In this document: in pieces, positions 34,008-42,744 of the stretch
How the letters are laid out: each line of letters starts with the position of its first letter
Position numbering within the stretch: position 1 is the first letter of the stretch
NCBI RefSeq assembly: GCF_902825325.1
Contig: NZ_CADEAR010000011.1
Location: forward strand, 1-64,000
Direction of reading: 5' to 3'
DNA: 64,000 bases
From: Brucella tritici
GTDB taxonomy: Bacteria; Pseudomonadota; Alphaproteobacteria; Rhizobiales; Rhizobiaceae
The notes under the pieces: generated by a model
What the model was told of the DNA's origin: nothing
The model's input: only the letters and a program-made list of their open reading frames with translations
The model's database searches: none
Program-made: the position numbers and the translations under genes

Positions 34008-34289
34008 TTAAAAGACGCTCAGATAGATGAGCGGAGACAGACAGAGAAAGAGGCCGATAAACGCAATTGAACTATTCCAGTAAAATAGCCCCCAAAGTCC
34101 GGAAACTATCGCCACAGGGGCAGTATAGATGCAGAATATGACAAAATATCCATCATTTCCGACCCCGAACAGGGTAATATAATAGAATATGGACGCCGTC
34201 ACCGCGCCAAACAGCAGTGATATGGCTGCAGAAACACACCAATCATGCTTGCGTTGTGATCGGCGCGCGCCCGCTTTATCCAAAGCCAT
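34008..34289 (-). CDS. Hypothetical membrane protein, 93 aa
   Basis: Three predicted membrane helices at about residues 18-40, 47-67 and 73-91, after a basic N-terminus (DKAGARRSQRKHDW). No known family is recognised. It follows the 34302 gene by 12 bp on the same strand, so the two form a likely operon. Confidence 0.6.
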   Translation of the reverse strand: MALDKAGARRSQRKHDWCVSAAISLLFGAVTASIFYYITLFGVGNDGYFVIFCIYTAPVAIVSGLWGLFYWNSSIAFIGLFLCLSPLIYLSVF

Positions 34290-34301
34290 GGTGAGCTACC
34301 G

Positions 34302-34571
34302 TCACTCGGCTGGAGCAAGCACGGTGAAGAGCGCGGCTCCATCACGATCCAGCTCTTCGACCGCCACCGGATAGGTGTCGCCTTCATGCGATTTGAGGCC
34401 GACCGCCGTTGCACTCATCGCCTCGGCGATCACATCCTTATTACCCCAGAACTTGCCGCGCTTTGTCAGATCCGCGCCGTCTGCAGGAATAGCCACGCTA
34501 AATTCCACCATACCTTTATCGATGCCGTCACAAATGAGGCTCGCCGATCCGGTCTTGATTGAAACGCTCAT
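34302..34571 (-). CDS. Hypothetical protein, 89 aa
   Basis: A small soluble protein starting MSVSIKTGSASL with GGAGG just upstream. The visible phrases include GMVEFSVAIPADGADLTKRGKFWGNKD and GDTYPVAVEELDRDGAALFTVL, predicting a compact beta-rich fold. I know no family. The start is the ATG at 34571; the frame extends to 34649. It is divergent from the methyltransferase gene. Confidence 0.6.
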   Translation of the reverse strand: MSVSIKTGSASLICDGIDKGMVEFSVAIPADGADLTKRGKFWGNKDVIAEAMSATAVGLKSHEGDTYPVAVEELDRDGAALFTVLAPAE

Positions 34572-34762
34572 CGTTCCTCCGCGTCTGGTTGATCCTTTAT
34601 CGGAGCCCACCTTAAAGCCCATCGGGAAAAGTGTAAAACAATGAGCCAAAATTGGTACTTTGCCTTGAACAGCACGCCCAATGGAGTAATCGCCTCGCCC
34701 CGTTTCGCCTACGGATTATGAAGCTTTGTTGGTATCTTGGAGACGCAACAGAGGGCGCAACA

Positions 34763-35572
34763 ATGGTTATGCCGATCGCGCGATATGTCAGACGTTCGCT
34801 CGCCTATGCAGCGACGAAGCTGAATTACAGACAGTCAACCAACAGGATTGCATCCGATGCCCAAGAATATTGGGCAGATCAAACTTCCAACAATCACAAA
34901 TCGAATTCCCACTGGAAGGGAAATGACGGACTTTCCGATGCCACATGGATGCAAATCGGGCTGTTGCATCGGAAGCTCGTGCAAGATGCTGCAGCTTCTG
35001 TCGGCTTGAACGCGCAGGGTTCCAGGATGCTGGAATGGGGGTGCGGCGGCGGCGCGAATGCAGTTCAGCTGGCAGAACTGGCCAATGAATATCTTGGGAT
35101 CGACGTATCTGCCGCATCCTTGAAGGAATGCGCGGCTCGCATGTCAGACGTCGGATACAAGCAGTTCATTCCGGTACTGATCGATGTAGACAAGCCGCAG
35201 AAGTCATTGGAGCAGATCAGACTGCCGGTCGACATCTATATTTGCACATATGTATTCGAACTTATACCGACACAGGAATACGGCGCTGACCTATTGAGGA
35301 TAGCATTTCAGCATCTGCGCCCCGGCGGGCTGGCTGTTATCCAAATCAAGTATTCCACGAATGAGCCGGAGACTCGTGGCCATAAGTGGGGATATCGGCG
35401 AAATCTGGCGAATATGACAACTTACTCCATCGACCAGTTCTGGTTACTCGCTGAAAGCGTCGGCTTCAAACCGGTTTCCGTTTCACTGAGACCCTACGAT
35501 GCTCTCGTGAAAGACGGGAGATATGCCTATTTTGTTTTACAAAAACCGGAAGCGAATGCTGACCGAGAATAA
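34763..35572 (+). CDS. Class I SAM-dependent methyltransferase
   Basis: A 269-aa protein. Motif I is LEWGCGGGANAVQLAEL, followed by YLGIDVSAASLKECA (motif II) and LRPGGLAVIQI (motif IV/post). The target is unknown. The N-terminal 60 residues (RYVRRSLAYAATKLNYRQS) are basic. The DNA is visibly lower in GC than the flanking core genes, and the gene lies just before tRNA-Glu, so it may be an accessory gene. The start is uncertain: ATG at 34763 (GAGGGCG upstream) is used, with an open frame from 34652. Confidence 0.8.
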   Translation: MVMPIARYVRRSLAYAATKLNYRQSTNRIASDAQEYWADQTSNNHKSNSHWKGNDGLSDATWMQIGLLHRKLVQDAAASVGLNAQGSRMLEWGCGGGANAVQLAELANEYLGIDVSAASLKECAARMSDVGYKQFIPVLIDVDKPQKSLEQIRLPVDIYICTYVFELIPTQEYGADLLRIAFQHLRPGGLAVIQIKYSTNEPETRGHKWGYRRNLANMTTYSIDQFWLLAESVGFKPVSVSLRPYDALVKDGRYAYFVLQKPEANADRE

Positions 35573-35617
35573 CCAGCCATATGTCGTATGAAAAGAAAGC
35601 CAAGCCATGCTTGTTAT

Positions 35618-35692
35618 TGGTACGCCCAAGGGGAATCGAACCCCTGTTTGCGCCGTGAGAGGGCGCCGTCCTAACCGCTAGACGATGGGCGC
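35618..35692 (-). tRNA. tRNA-Glu (CUC)
   Basis: A complete cloverleaf on the minus strand. The acceptor stem is GCGCCCA/TGGGCGT, the D arm carries TAGCGGTTAGGAC, the anticodon loop CTCTCAC gives CUC, and the T arm reads GGGGTTCGATTCCCC. CCA is encoded at 35618-35620. Confidence 0.95.
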
Positions 35693-35797
35693 ATAAGCCA
35701 TGCCGCTGATATAATCGTCAAAAAGAAAAAGCGCAATCCTCGAAGGCAGAAACAATCAAGGCGGCCTGATTGCCGCCCTGATCAGATTCTATCCGTT

Positions 35798-36277
35798 CTA
35801 CTCGACATTGCCGAGCTTGATGCGACCGATGATACGGGATTCGCGGTAATCATAGATGATGAGTTCCGTACCGCCATCCGGCAGCAGGGTTTCCAGCGAA
35901 AGTTCGTTGCCGGAAAGGCTTTGCGAGAGAAGACGGGTGCCCGGCGTCAGATTGATCTGCGATTCGATCAGCTTCGGCGGTTCCGGCTTTGCCGGAGCGG
36001 GCGCAGCCTGTCCGGGGATATCGGAACGGGCTTCTTCCGCTGGCGGGGTTTCCGGCGCACGATTGATCTTGTAGACAACGGCGACAAGCACAGCCATAAG
36101 ACCGATCAGCATGACACCGATGGAGACGGCCAGAAGCCGGATCATTTTGCGGCGCACACGTTCCATGGCTGGATCAAGCTGGGGCTCGGCCTGTTCATCC
36201 GGGTAATAGCCCTGCTGATAGTCCTGATAGCCTGAATCCTGATGATTCTGGTATCTCGGATAGTGTGGATCCTGCAT
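35798..36277 (-). CDS. Hypothetical single-pass membrane protein
   Basis: A 159-aa protein. Residues 1-35 are Gln/Tyr-rich (YQDYQQGYYPDEQ), one membrane helix spans about 47-69 (LLAVSIGVMLIGLMAVLVAVVY), and a Pro/Ala-rich linker leads to a beta-rich extracytoplasmic domain (SLETLLPDGGTELIIYDYRESRIIGRIKL). No family with known function is recognised. It lies between tRNA-Glu and rluD and is divergent from rluD. Confidence 0.78.
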   Translation of the reverse strand: MQDPHYPRYQNHQDSGYQDYQQGYYPDEQAEPQLDPAMERVRRKMIRLLAVSIGVMLIGLMAVLVAVVYKINRAPETPPAEEARSDIPGQAAPAPAKPEPPKLIESQINLTPGTRLLSQSLSGNELSLETLLPDGGTELIIYDYRESRIIGRIKLGNVE

Positions 36278-36326
36278 TCAACGACTCCGGTTCGAACTTC
36301 GCCATGTTATGGCGTGTGGCGCGTGA

Positions 36327-36396
36327 TAGAGCATTTTGCAGCCAAATGGAAACATTTGACGCCGCATAAATGCGGTAAAACCAAGAGATAGAGCAG
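36327..36396. repeat. TAGAGCATTT...TAGAGC mosaic repeat
   Basis: The gap upstream of rluD has TAGAGCATTTTGC, an internal GCCGCATAAATGCGG palindrome and AAGAGATAGAGC, matching parts of the composite repeat at 58930-59032. Confidence 0.5.
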
Positions 36397-36446
36397 TTCT
36401 GGCGATTTCGTTACGACAGACCGGCTCTCATGAAGGAAAGACACGA

Positions 36447-37451
36447 GTGAAAGAGCTTACGACCGACTCCGATGCCACAGGCAAGCGTCTCGACCAGTGG
36501 CTGGCCGCAGCATTGGGGCCGGAACTCTCGCGCAGCCGCGTTCAGTCCCTGATTGCCGAAGGCCATGTGACCATCGACGGCGCGCCCGCCCGTGAAGCCA
36601 AGCAGAAACTGCGCGAAGGCATGACTATCGCCATCGTGCTGCCTGAGCCGGAGCCAGCCGAACCGATTGCTGAGAACATACCACTCGATATTCTTTACGA
36701 GGATGATGATCTCATCGTGATCAACAAGCCCGCCGGGCTCGTCGTTCACCCAGGCAACGGCAACTGGACGGGAACACTCGTCAATGCCCTTATATATCAT
36801 TGTGGCGATAGCTTGTCGGGCATCGGCGGAATTCGCCGCCCCGGCATTGTTCATCGTCTCGACAAGGACACAAGCGGCGTCATGGTCGTGGCCAAGAATG
36901 ACCGTTCGCACCGGCATTTGAGCGAACAATTTGCCGACCATGGCCGCACTGGCGATCTGGAACGCGCCTATCTTGCGCTCGTCTGGGGCATGACCGAACG
37001 CCCGCAGGGCTTCATCGATGCGCATCTTGGACGCTCGCATCGCGACCGCACCAAGCAGGCTGTGGTCAATGAAGAGCGCGAAGATGCCCGCCACGCCATC
37101 ACCCATTATGTAACTGTCGAAAAATTCGGGCCCCGCGACGATGCCACCGCACTGGCCTCGCTCGTCGAATGCCGTCTCGAGACAGGCCGTACCCACCAGA
37201 TCCGCGTGCACATGGCGCATATCGGTCATCCGCTTGTCGGCGACATGGACTATGGCAGCGCCTACAAGACCAAGGCCAACAAGCTGCCGGAACCATTGAA
37301 AGAGGCCGTGCGCGGTTTCCACCGGCAGGCACTGCATGCCTGGCTGCTCGCCTTCACCCATCCAGCGACAGAAGAGCTGATGCGTTTCGAAGCGCCGGTG
37401 CCGGAAGATATGGAGCACCTTCTGGAAAATTTCCGGAAGCACTCTATATAA
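36447..37451 (+). CDS. rluD: RluA/RluD-family pseudouridine synthase
   Basis: A 334-aa enzyme. An N-terminal S4 RNA-binding domain (KRLDQWLAAALGPELSRSRVQSLIAEGHVTI) precedes the catalytic domain with GIVHRLDKDTSGVMVVAKN (catalytic Asp) and LETGRTHQIRVHMAHIGHPL. RluD forms pseudouridines in helix 69 of 23S rRNA; RluC is the alternative assignment. It starts at GTG, with AAGGAAAG upstream. It is 411 bp upstream of rpoH on the same strand. Confidence 0.88.
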   Translation: MKELTTDSDATGKRLDQWLAAALGPELSRSRVQSLIAEGHVTIDGAPAREAKQKLREGMTIAIVLPEPEPAEPIAENIPLDILYEDDDLIVINKPAGLVVHPGNGNWTGTLVNALIYHCGDSLSGIGGIRRPGIVHRLDKDTSGVMVVAKNDRSHRHLSEQFADHGRTGDLERAYLALVWGMTERPQGFIDAHLGRSHRDRTKQAVVNEEREDARHAITHYVTVEKFGPRDDATALASLVECRLETGRTHQIRVHMAHIGHPLVGDMDYGSAYKTKANKLPEPLKEAVRGFHRQALHAWLLAFTHPATEELMRFEAPVPEDMEHLLENFRKHSI

Positions 37452-37862
37452 TACTGGCAACCATCACGGTTCGCCGGAACAATGGACGGTATATAAATAA
37501 GAAGCTTATCCGACATCAAAAACGAGGGCGCGGTCGTAGCCGCTCCCTTGCCACAAAAAACAATTCATTTCAGACGAGAGCATATCCCGAAAAGTGGGAA
37601 CCGGTTTTCGGAACAAGATGCGCATAGAATAACAAGGCAGGGTATTTCCTGTGCTTCAGGAAATGCAGACTTGGTCCAGCCATGCAACCTTTGGCCTTGA
37701 GCGGCGTTCACATTGTAGTGACAGATTGTTTCATACGTTAAAGGATCGTGTTTTCGCCAAAATCATGCCTATATATGAGGGCTCGCGAGAGGGAAGTGCA
37801 GGAGGCAGCCCCCGCGACAGGTTCGCCAAACGGGAACCTGAAATTATAAAGGAGGGTGCTCT
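37452..37862. other. Gene-free rpoH upstream region with repeats and leader structure
   Basis: This 411-bp stretch holds a GCATATCCCGAAAAGTGGG repeat at 37579-37625, a hairpin ATTTCCTG/CAGGAAAT at 37644-37664 and the leader structure at 37806-37860. No gene is supported; an open frame from 37651 runs into rpoH out of phase and is dismissed. Confidence 0.6.
37806..37860 (+). promoter_or_regulatory. Candidate RNA thermometer masking the rpoH ribosome site
   Basis: GCAGCCCCC (37806-37814) can pair, with two mismatches, to GGAGGGTGC (37852-37860), which is the rpoH Shine-Dalgarno. Inside is a 7-bp hairpin CAGGTTC/GAACCTG (37819-37841). An imperfect stem over the ribosome site is the usual thermometer design for rpoH. 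This is an inference from base-pairing by eye. Confidence 0.4.
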
Positions 37863-38774
37863 ATGGCCCAGATGAATCTCCCAAGCATCACGTCCGGTGA
37901 CGGCGGTCTTACCCGTTACCTGGAAGAAATTCGTCGCTTTCCCATGCTTGAGCCGCAGGAAGAATACATGCTGGCCAAGCGCTATCACGAACATACCGAC
38001 CCCAAGGCCGCCCACAAGCTGGTGACGAGCCATCTGCGTCTTGTGGCCAAGATTGCCATGGGTTATCGCGGCTATGGCCTGCCGATCGGTGAAGTGATCT
38101 CGGAAGGCAATGTCGGCCTCATGCAGGCCGTAAAGCGTTTCGAACCTGAACGCGGTTTCCGTCTTGCCACCTATGCGATGTGGTGGATCAAGGCCTCGAT
38201 CCAGGAATATATCCTGCGCTCGTGGAGCCTTGTGAAGATGGGTACGACCGCCAATCAGAAGCGCCTGTTCTTCAATCTGCGCAAGATGAAGAGCAAGATT
38301 CAGGCGCTCGATGATGGCGATCTCAACCCGGATCAGGTCAAGCAGATAGCCACCAAGCTCAAGGTCAGTGAAGACGAAGTGGTTTCCATGAACCGCCGTC
38401 TGTCCGGTGATGCTTCGTTGAATGCCCCTCTGCGGGCTTCAGAAGGCGAATCCGGCGAATGGCAGGACTGGCTGGTCGATGACAGCAGCAGCCAGGAGCA
38501 GGTCCTGATCGAGCAGGACGAACTGGAAAACCGCCGCTCGATGCTTGAACAGGCGATGGATACGCTGAACGACCGTGAACGTCGCATTTTCGAGGCTCGC
38601 CGTCTTTCGGACGATCCGATGACGCTGGAAGACCTCTCCGGCGAGTTCGGCATCAGCCGCGAGCGTGTACGCCAGATTGAAGTGCGTGCCTTCGAAAAGG
38701 TGCAAGCGGCGGTGAAGGCCGCTGCCTACAAGCAGCAGAAGGCGCTGAACCCTATCGAGGAAGCGCACGCCTGA
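37863..38774 (+). CDS. rpoH: RNA polymerase heat-shock sigma factor RpoH (sigma 32)
   Basis: A 303-aa group 3 sigma factor. The visible landmarks are RYLEEIRRFPMLEPQEEYMLAKRY (region 1.2), the core-binding AHKLVTSHLRLVAKIAMGYRGYGLP (2.1), the RpoH box QKRLFFNLRKMK and region 4.2 ISRERVRQIEVRAFEKVQ. Its sequence is of the alphaproteobacterial RpoH1 type. AGGAGG lies 7 bp before the ATG and is probably sequestered (37806-37860). A hairpin follows the gene. Confidence 0.95.
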   Translation: MAQMNLPSITSGDGGLTRYLEEIRRFPMLEPQEEYMLAKRYHEHTDPKAAHKLVTSHLRLVAKIAMGYRGYGLPIGEVISEGNVGLMQAVKRFEPERGFRLATYAMWWIKASIQEYILRSWSLVKMGTTANQKRLFFNLRKMKSKIQALDDGDLNPDQVKQIATKLKVSEDEVVSMNRRLSGDASLNAPLRASEGESGEWQDWLVDDSSSQEQVLIEQDELENRRSMLEQAMDTLNDRERRIFEARRLSDDPMTLEDLSGEFGISRERVRQIEVRAFEKVQAAVKAAAYKQQKALNPIEEAHA

Positions 38775-38799
38775 AACAGATAATCTGCTGATTCTTTTA

Positions 38800-38831
38800 C
38801 TGCCGCAAAGTGGGGGACCATTTTGCGGCAG
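38800..38831. terminator. Hairpin between rpoH and rhodanese genes
   Basis: CTGCCGCAAA/TTTTGCGGCAG stem in the convergent gap; the loop is 11 nt and there is no long T tract. Confidence 0.65.
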
Positions 38832-38844
38832 AACTATTTGAGCG

Positions 38845-39273
38845 TTACTGGTCCCCCTCACCTTTCGCAAGTTCAAACCCCTCATCTATCCAGCCTGTCA
38901 GCCCGCCCGCCATGATCTTGACGGGCCGGTCGAGATTGGCGAGCCGCAAGGCACCACGCGCCGCACCATTGCAATGCGGTCCCGCGCAATAGGTTACGAA
39001 AATAGTTTCCTGCGGCCATTCCGCCATCTTGGACCCGATGATCTTGCCATGGGGCAGATTGATCGCACCCGGAATATGCGCCTCTGCAAAAAGCGCCGGG
39101 CTGCGCACGTCAAGAAGCACGAAATCGGCTCCCCCGGACAAAGCATCGTGTACGTCCCAGCAATCCGTCTCGAATGTGAATTCGGCTGCAAAATGATCCC
39201 GCGCCAGCGCGCTTGACGCTGGCGGGAGGGCAGTTACGGCTGATTTCTTGTCGGTCTTGGTCACGCTATCCAT
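38845..39273 (-). CDS. Rhodanese-like sulfurtransferase domain protein
   Basis: A 142-aa single-domain rhodanese. The CH2A-like stretch FVLLDVRSPALFAEAHIPGAINLPHGKI and the catalytic loop IFVTYCAGPHCNGA (active cysteine in CAGPHC) are clear. It transfers sulfur or binds metal oxyanions; the partner is unknown. It is divergent from the GlxA-type regulator, an arrangement suggesting control by it. AGGAG lies upstream of the ATG. Confidence 0.88.
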   Translation of the reverse strand: MDSVTKTDKKSAVTALPPASSALARDHFAAEFTFETDCWDVHDALSGGADFVLLDVRSPALFAEAHIPGAINLPHGKIIGSKMAEWPQETIFVTYCAGPHCNGAARGALRLANLDRPVKIMAGGLTGWIDEGFELAKGEGDQ

Positions 39274-39361
39274 GGACGATCTCCTGTTGGTCTTCGAGAA
39301 GATTTTCCGCCATTTGCCAACAGGCTTGCAATTGGCGTGATTGACAATATACGTAAAGATA

Positions 39362-40354
39362 ATGACAAATCAGGCATCAGATCCCAAAGGCCCTCTTGTC
39401 GTAGCGCTTCTCTATGACCGGCTTTGCACTTTTGAATTCGGCATTGTCGCTGAAATCTTTGGTCTGCCCCGCCCCGAAATGGGAACGGGATGGTATCGCT
39501 TTGCCAGCTGCCCGATAGAGGACGGCCCGCTGCGTGCGCATGGCGGCTTTGTCATCACGCCCGATGGGAGCTCCGACTTCATCGATGAGGCTGACCTTAT
39601 CATTGTTCCAGGTTGGAAAGGTGCAGAGGTTCCGGTGCCGGAAGCGATCAGCGAAAGGCTGCGTCGCGCGCATCGGCGCGGTGCTCGGCTTGCCTCTATC
39701 TGTTCGGGAGCCTTTGTGCTGGCTGCGACAGGACTGCTGGACGGCGGGACCGCCACAACGCACTGGCGCTATGCCGACGCGCTGCGGAAAAAATACCCCG
39801 CAATCGATGTCGATGATGCGTCGCTCTATCGCGAACATGATCGCGTCTTCACTTCGGCGGGAAGTGCCGCTGGAATAGATCTTCTGATAGAAATCGTCCG
39901 ACAGGATTTCGGAGCTGCCGCCGCAAATTCCGTTGCCCGGCGGCTGGTCATGCCCGCTCACCGCACGGGTGGACAGGCACAGTTCCTCGAATGTCCGGTC
40001 ACAAAGCGCGAAGGCACCGCGATCAGCCCGGTTCTGGACCGGATGCGCACCGATCTTGCCACTGGATGGACAGTCGAGCGCATGGCGGCTGAATGCCGGA
40101 TGAGCCCACGCACATTCCTGCGACGCTTTAATGAGGCAACCGGCGCTACACCCGGCGACTGGCTCACCATGGAGCGCATTGCGGCTGCCAAGGAGTTCCT
40201 TTCTCAGGGACAGGCAAGTGTTGACGACATTGCCAATTCAGTCGGCTTTGGAAGCGCCCACACGCTTCGCCATCATTTCCGCCAGAAAATTGGTATTAGC
40301 CCTGCGGAATATCGCAGGCGGTTCCTCTCGGAAACCGTCACCCAACCGATATAA
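39362..40354 (+). CDS. GlxA-family transcriptional regulator (DJ-1/PfpI plus AraC HTH; FtrA-like)
   Basis: A 330-aa protein. Residues 8-180 form a DJ-1/PfpI-like domain (VALLYDRLCTFEFGIVAEIFGLPRP, LASICSGAFVLAATGLLDG with the nucleophile-elbow cysteine). Residues 215-320 are an AraC-type DNA-binding domain (MAAECRMSPRTFLRRFNEATGATPGDWL and VDDIANSVGFGSAHTLRHHFRQKIGISPAEYRRRF). Such regulators often sense small metabolites. It is divergent from the rhodanese, its likely target. The ATG at 39362 is preferred to a TTG at 39341. Confidence 0.9.
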   Translation: MTNQASDPKGPLVVALLYDRLCTFEFGIVAEIFGLPRPEMGTGWYRFASCPIEDGPLRAHGGFVITPDGSSDFIDEADLIIVPGWKGAEVPVPEAISERLRRAHRRGARLASICSGAFVLAATGLLDGGTATTHWRYADALRKKYPAIDVDDASLYREHDRVFTSAGSAAGIDLLIEIVRQDFGAAAANSVARRLVMPAHRTGGQAQFLECPVTKREGTAISPVLDRMRTDLATGWTVERMAAECRMSPRTFLRRFNEATGATPGDWLTMERIAAAKEFLSQGQASVDDIANSVGFGSAHTLRHHFRQKIGISPAEYRRRFLSETVTQPI

Positions 40355-40426
40355 AACTGTCAAATCACTGTAATGGATTGGCTTTAGGGACGAGGGCGTG
40401 TTTCACCCAAGCTTCAAGGTCTCCCA

Positions 40427-41029
40427 ATGAAAAAGCTCCTGCTCGCCGCAGCTATCGCGCTTACCGCTGCCACCGCCGCATCTGCTTCCGAATATGTCTC
40501 CTTTCTCGATTATCCGCAGAAGGAACAGGACGGGACGGAGTTCTTCACCGCCATCGAAATCCCTCAAGGCAGCTTCACCAAATACGAAATCGATGACAAG
40601 ACCGGTCACATCGTCGTTGACCGCTACCAGTCCATGCCTGTCATCTATCCGGCCAATTACGGCTCGATCACCAGCACGCTTGCTGGCGACGGCGATCCAC
40701 TGGATGCACTCATCTATACGCGTGAGCCGATTGTTCCGGGAGCGATCATCAAGGTTCGTCCCATCGGCGTCCTGAAGATGATCGATGGCGGCGATCAGGA
40801 CGACAAGATCGTCGCTGTTCCGACCACGGATATCGATCCGACCTATGACAACATCAAGGAAATCACCGATCTGCCGAAGATCGAACAGCAGCGTCTCGAA
40901 GCTTTCTTCCGCGTCTACAAGCAATTGCCGGAAGGCCGCAAGGTCGTTGAACTGGGCGGTTTCGACAGCGCCGAAGCTGCACGAAACGAAATAGCCAAGG
41001 CCATCAAGGCTTTCGCCGAAAAGAAATAA
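40427..41029 (+). CDS. ppa: Inorganic pyrophosphatase, family I, with signal peptide
   Basis: A 200-aa pyrophosphatase hydrolysing PPi to phosphate. The active-site motif is GDGDPLDALIY, and other metal and substrate residues occur in FTAIEIPQGSFTKYEIDDKTG and VDRYQSMPVIYPANYG. The first 20 residues (KKLLLAAAIALTAATAASAS) are a standard signal peptide, so the enzyme should be periplasmic, unlike the cytosolic housekeeping form. Another ppa probably exists elsewhere. It ends at a perfect terminator. Confidence 0.88.
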   Translation: MKKLLLAAAIALTAATAASASEYVSFLDYPQKEQDGTEFFTAIEIPQGSFTKYEIDDKTGHIVVDRYQSMPVIYPANYGSITSTLAGDGDPLDALIYTREPIVPGAIIKVRPIGVLKMIDGGDQDDKIVAVPTTDIDPTYDNIKEITDLPKIEQQRLEAFFRVYKQLPEGRKVVELGGFDSAEAARNEIAKAIKAFAEKK

Positions 41030-41057
41030 CCAGCGCGACTTTGGTTCGCCTCAAAAC

Positions 41058-41084
41058 AAAAAGGCCGCTCGAAGCGGCCTTTTT
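41058..41084. terminator. Bidirectional terminator between ppa and the 41.1-kb gene
   Basis: AAAAAGGCCGC/GCGGCCTTTTT stem with a TCGAA loop, flanked by A and T tracts; serves two convergent genes. Confidence 0.93.
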
Positions 41085-41102
41085 ATGTTTCGATATGTAA
41101 GA

Positions 41103-42539
41103 CTAGTTCGTACCGAGCACGTCGTTGAATGCCTTCTCTCCCGGCACGCCCTTTTCAAGACTGATGAGCGCGCGGCGGCCATTGCGGTAGGAGATCGGAA
41201 TATCGATCCACTGCAGGCGGCGCATCAGCGAAAGATTGGTATCCTGTGCGGTACGCGCATCGTTCAGCCAGACGATGAAGAAATTGTCACCGATCTTCGA
41301 AGGCACAGCGATCAGCGGATTGCCCGCCGCCTGTTCCGTATCCTTGAAGGTGATGCGCTGCACATTATCCACCACGCCGCCGGGGAAACCTTCCGGCACG
41401 GTGAAGACCAGTTCGATCAGATGGCTCGCCGGAATGGACTGATCCGTATTCTTGCGGATCGTCATCTTCAGCTCGACCTTGCTGGTCGGCATCGTGACGG
41501 TTGCACGCACTGCCGGTTCGGCAGGCTGGCCGTCTTCCGGGCTTTCTTCGATCGTGGACCAGACCACATTGCCGCGCTCGACCGAATCCGAGCCGGCGCC
41601 GCCGCGTTCTTCATAAAGAAGCGCCTGCTGGCCAACGGCAACCGTCTGGTTCTGTCCGGGCTGCGCGCCGTTTTGCGTATTCGTTTCGGCAGGAGCAGGC
41701 GTGGAAGCGGCGGTCGACGTGCCCTCGCCGATACCATTGGCACCGGCTGCAGGTCCGCTATCGGTTTCGCTGCCGTCCGGCATCAGCCGTTGCGTCATTT
41801 TCGGCTCGCCTGCAGGCTGCTGCGGCTGCTCGGGCGTCTGCTCGCCGCCCGTCGTCGCCGTGTTGGTGTCGGCTGGCGGCGGCGTCGTATCTTCGGGATG
41901 CGTTTCGGTATCGGAACCGGTCGCAGGCGCGTCGCTGCGTCCAAGACTCGATGCCAGTTCCTGAATCTTATCCTTGTTGGCCCACACCGCATAACCCGCG
42001 CCGCCAAGCACCAGAACGGCGATCAGAGCTGCAATCAGCCCCTTATAGGAGTGCTTCTCCTTCTTGGAGGTGCGTTCAATATATTCGCTGCGGCGGGCCT
42101 GCGCCTTTTCCTTGGCACGGTCCAGTTTCCAGTCGTCACTGCGCTCGGCTGCAAAGGCCGGTGCATCATCATCTTCGCTGGAGAAATTGTCGCGACGCTC
42201 ATCGCGCGGTGCACCGGAGAATGCGGACTCGTCATCATCTTCATGAGACGGCGTGCGCTCTGCTGCGTCCTGATTCGCCTCCTGCAGGAAATCTTCCAGT
42301 GCATCCTCGACCGGCTCTTCCGGCGCGGCGGCTGGCGGCGCATAAAAAGCTTCAACCTCGGCAATGGCATCTTCGAGAATATTACGCTGGCGGACAGCCA
42401 CAGCCTGCGAGGCATTCGCCGTAACAAGCTTTTGCTCGATCGTGGCGCGCGCTTTCGCGTAAACACGCTGGCGCAGTTCGGGCGACTTGTCCGCCTGCGC
42501 ATCGATCGTCTTTTTCAGTACCGCTACAAAATCCGCCAT
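41103..42539 (-). CDS. Large hypothetical single-pass membrane protein
   Basis: A 478-aa protein. Residues 1-70 are helical (ELRQRVYAKARATIEQKL), 70-150 are acidic and low complexity, one membrane helix spans about 158-178 (LIAALIAVLVLGGAGYAVWA), and a Pro/Thr/Gly-rich linker reaches to about 300. Residues 320-478 form a beta-rich extracytoplasmic domain (LLYEERGGAGSDSVERGNVVWSTIEE, GFPGGVVDNVQRITFKDTEQAAGNPLIAVPSKIGDNFFIVWL). I recognise no named family. It is probably an envelope protein of this order, with a periplasmic C-terminus. Confidence 0.75.
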   Translation of the reverse strand: MADFVAVLKKTIDAQADKSPELRQRVYAKARATIEQKLVTANASQAVAVRQRNILEDAIAEVEAFYAPPAAAPEEPVEDALEDFLQEANQDAAERTPSHEDDDESAFSGAPRDERRDNFSSEDDDAPAFAAERSDDWKLDRAKEKAQARRSEYIERTSKKEKHSYKGLIAALIAVLVLGGAGYAVWANKDKIQELASSLGRSDAPATGSDTETHPEDTTPPPADTNTATTGGEQTPEQPQQPAGEPKMTQRLMPDGSETDSGPAAGANGIGEGTSTAASTPAPAETNTQNGAQPGQNQTVAVGQQALLYEERGGAGSDSVERGNVVWSTIEESPEDGQPAEPAVRATVTMPTSKVELKMTIRKNTDQSIPASHLIELVFTVPEGFPGGVVDNVQRITFKDTEQAAGNPLIAVPSKIGDNFFIVWLNDARTAQDTNLSLMRRLQWIDIPISYRNGRRALISLEKGVPGEKAFNDVLGTN

Positions 42540-42744
42540 TCCGTCTTACCCGGTTTCCGCCCGTCCAGATGAACAATAAGCACAGGATGCAATAAATGTC
42601 CCAATAATCACAATAATCAAGGGAAAGCAAAGTCTGCGGCTACGATTTAGCGAAGACTTTCAAAATGATGCGGTAAAATAGTGGCAAAATTCACCCTGTC
42701 GCGAAGCTTTGTGTGGGCGATTGCGTTCTTTGTACAACGGTCGA

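Noticed and set aside
33660-35700. Integrative element inserted at tRNA-Glu
   Set aside because: The composition hints at accessory DNA, but I found no integrase, no direct repeat of the tRNA 3' end on the far side and no phage genes, so an element is not claimed.
37651-37875. 74-codon frame running into the rpoH start
   Set aside because: It has no ribosome site, lies in the structured leader and reads out of phase into rpoH.
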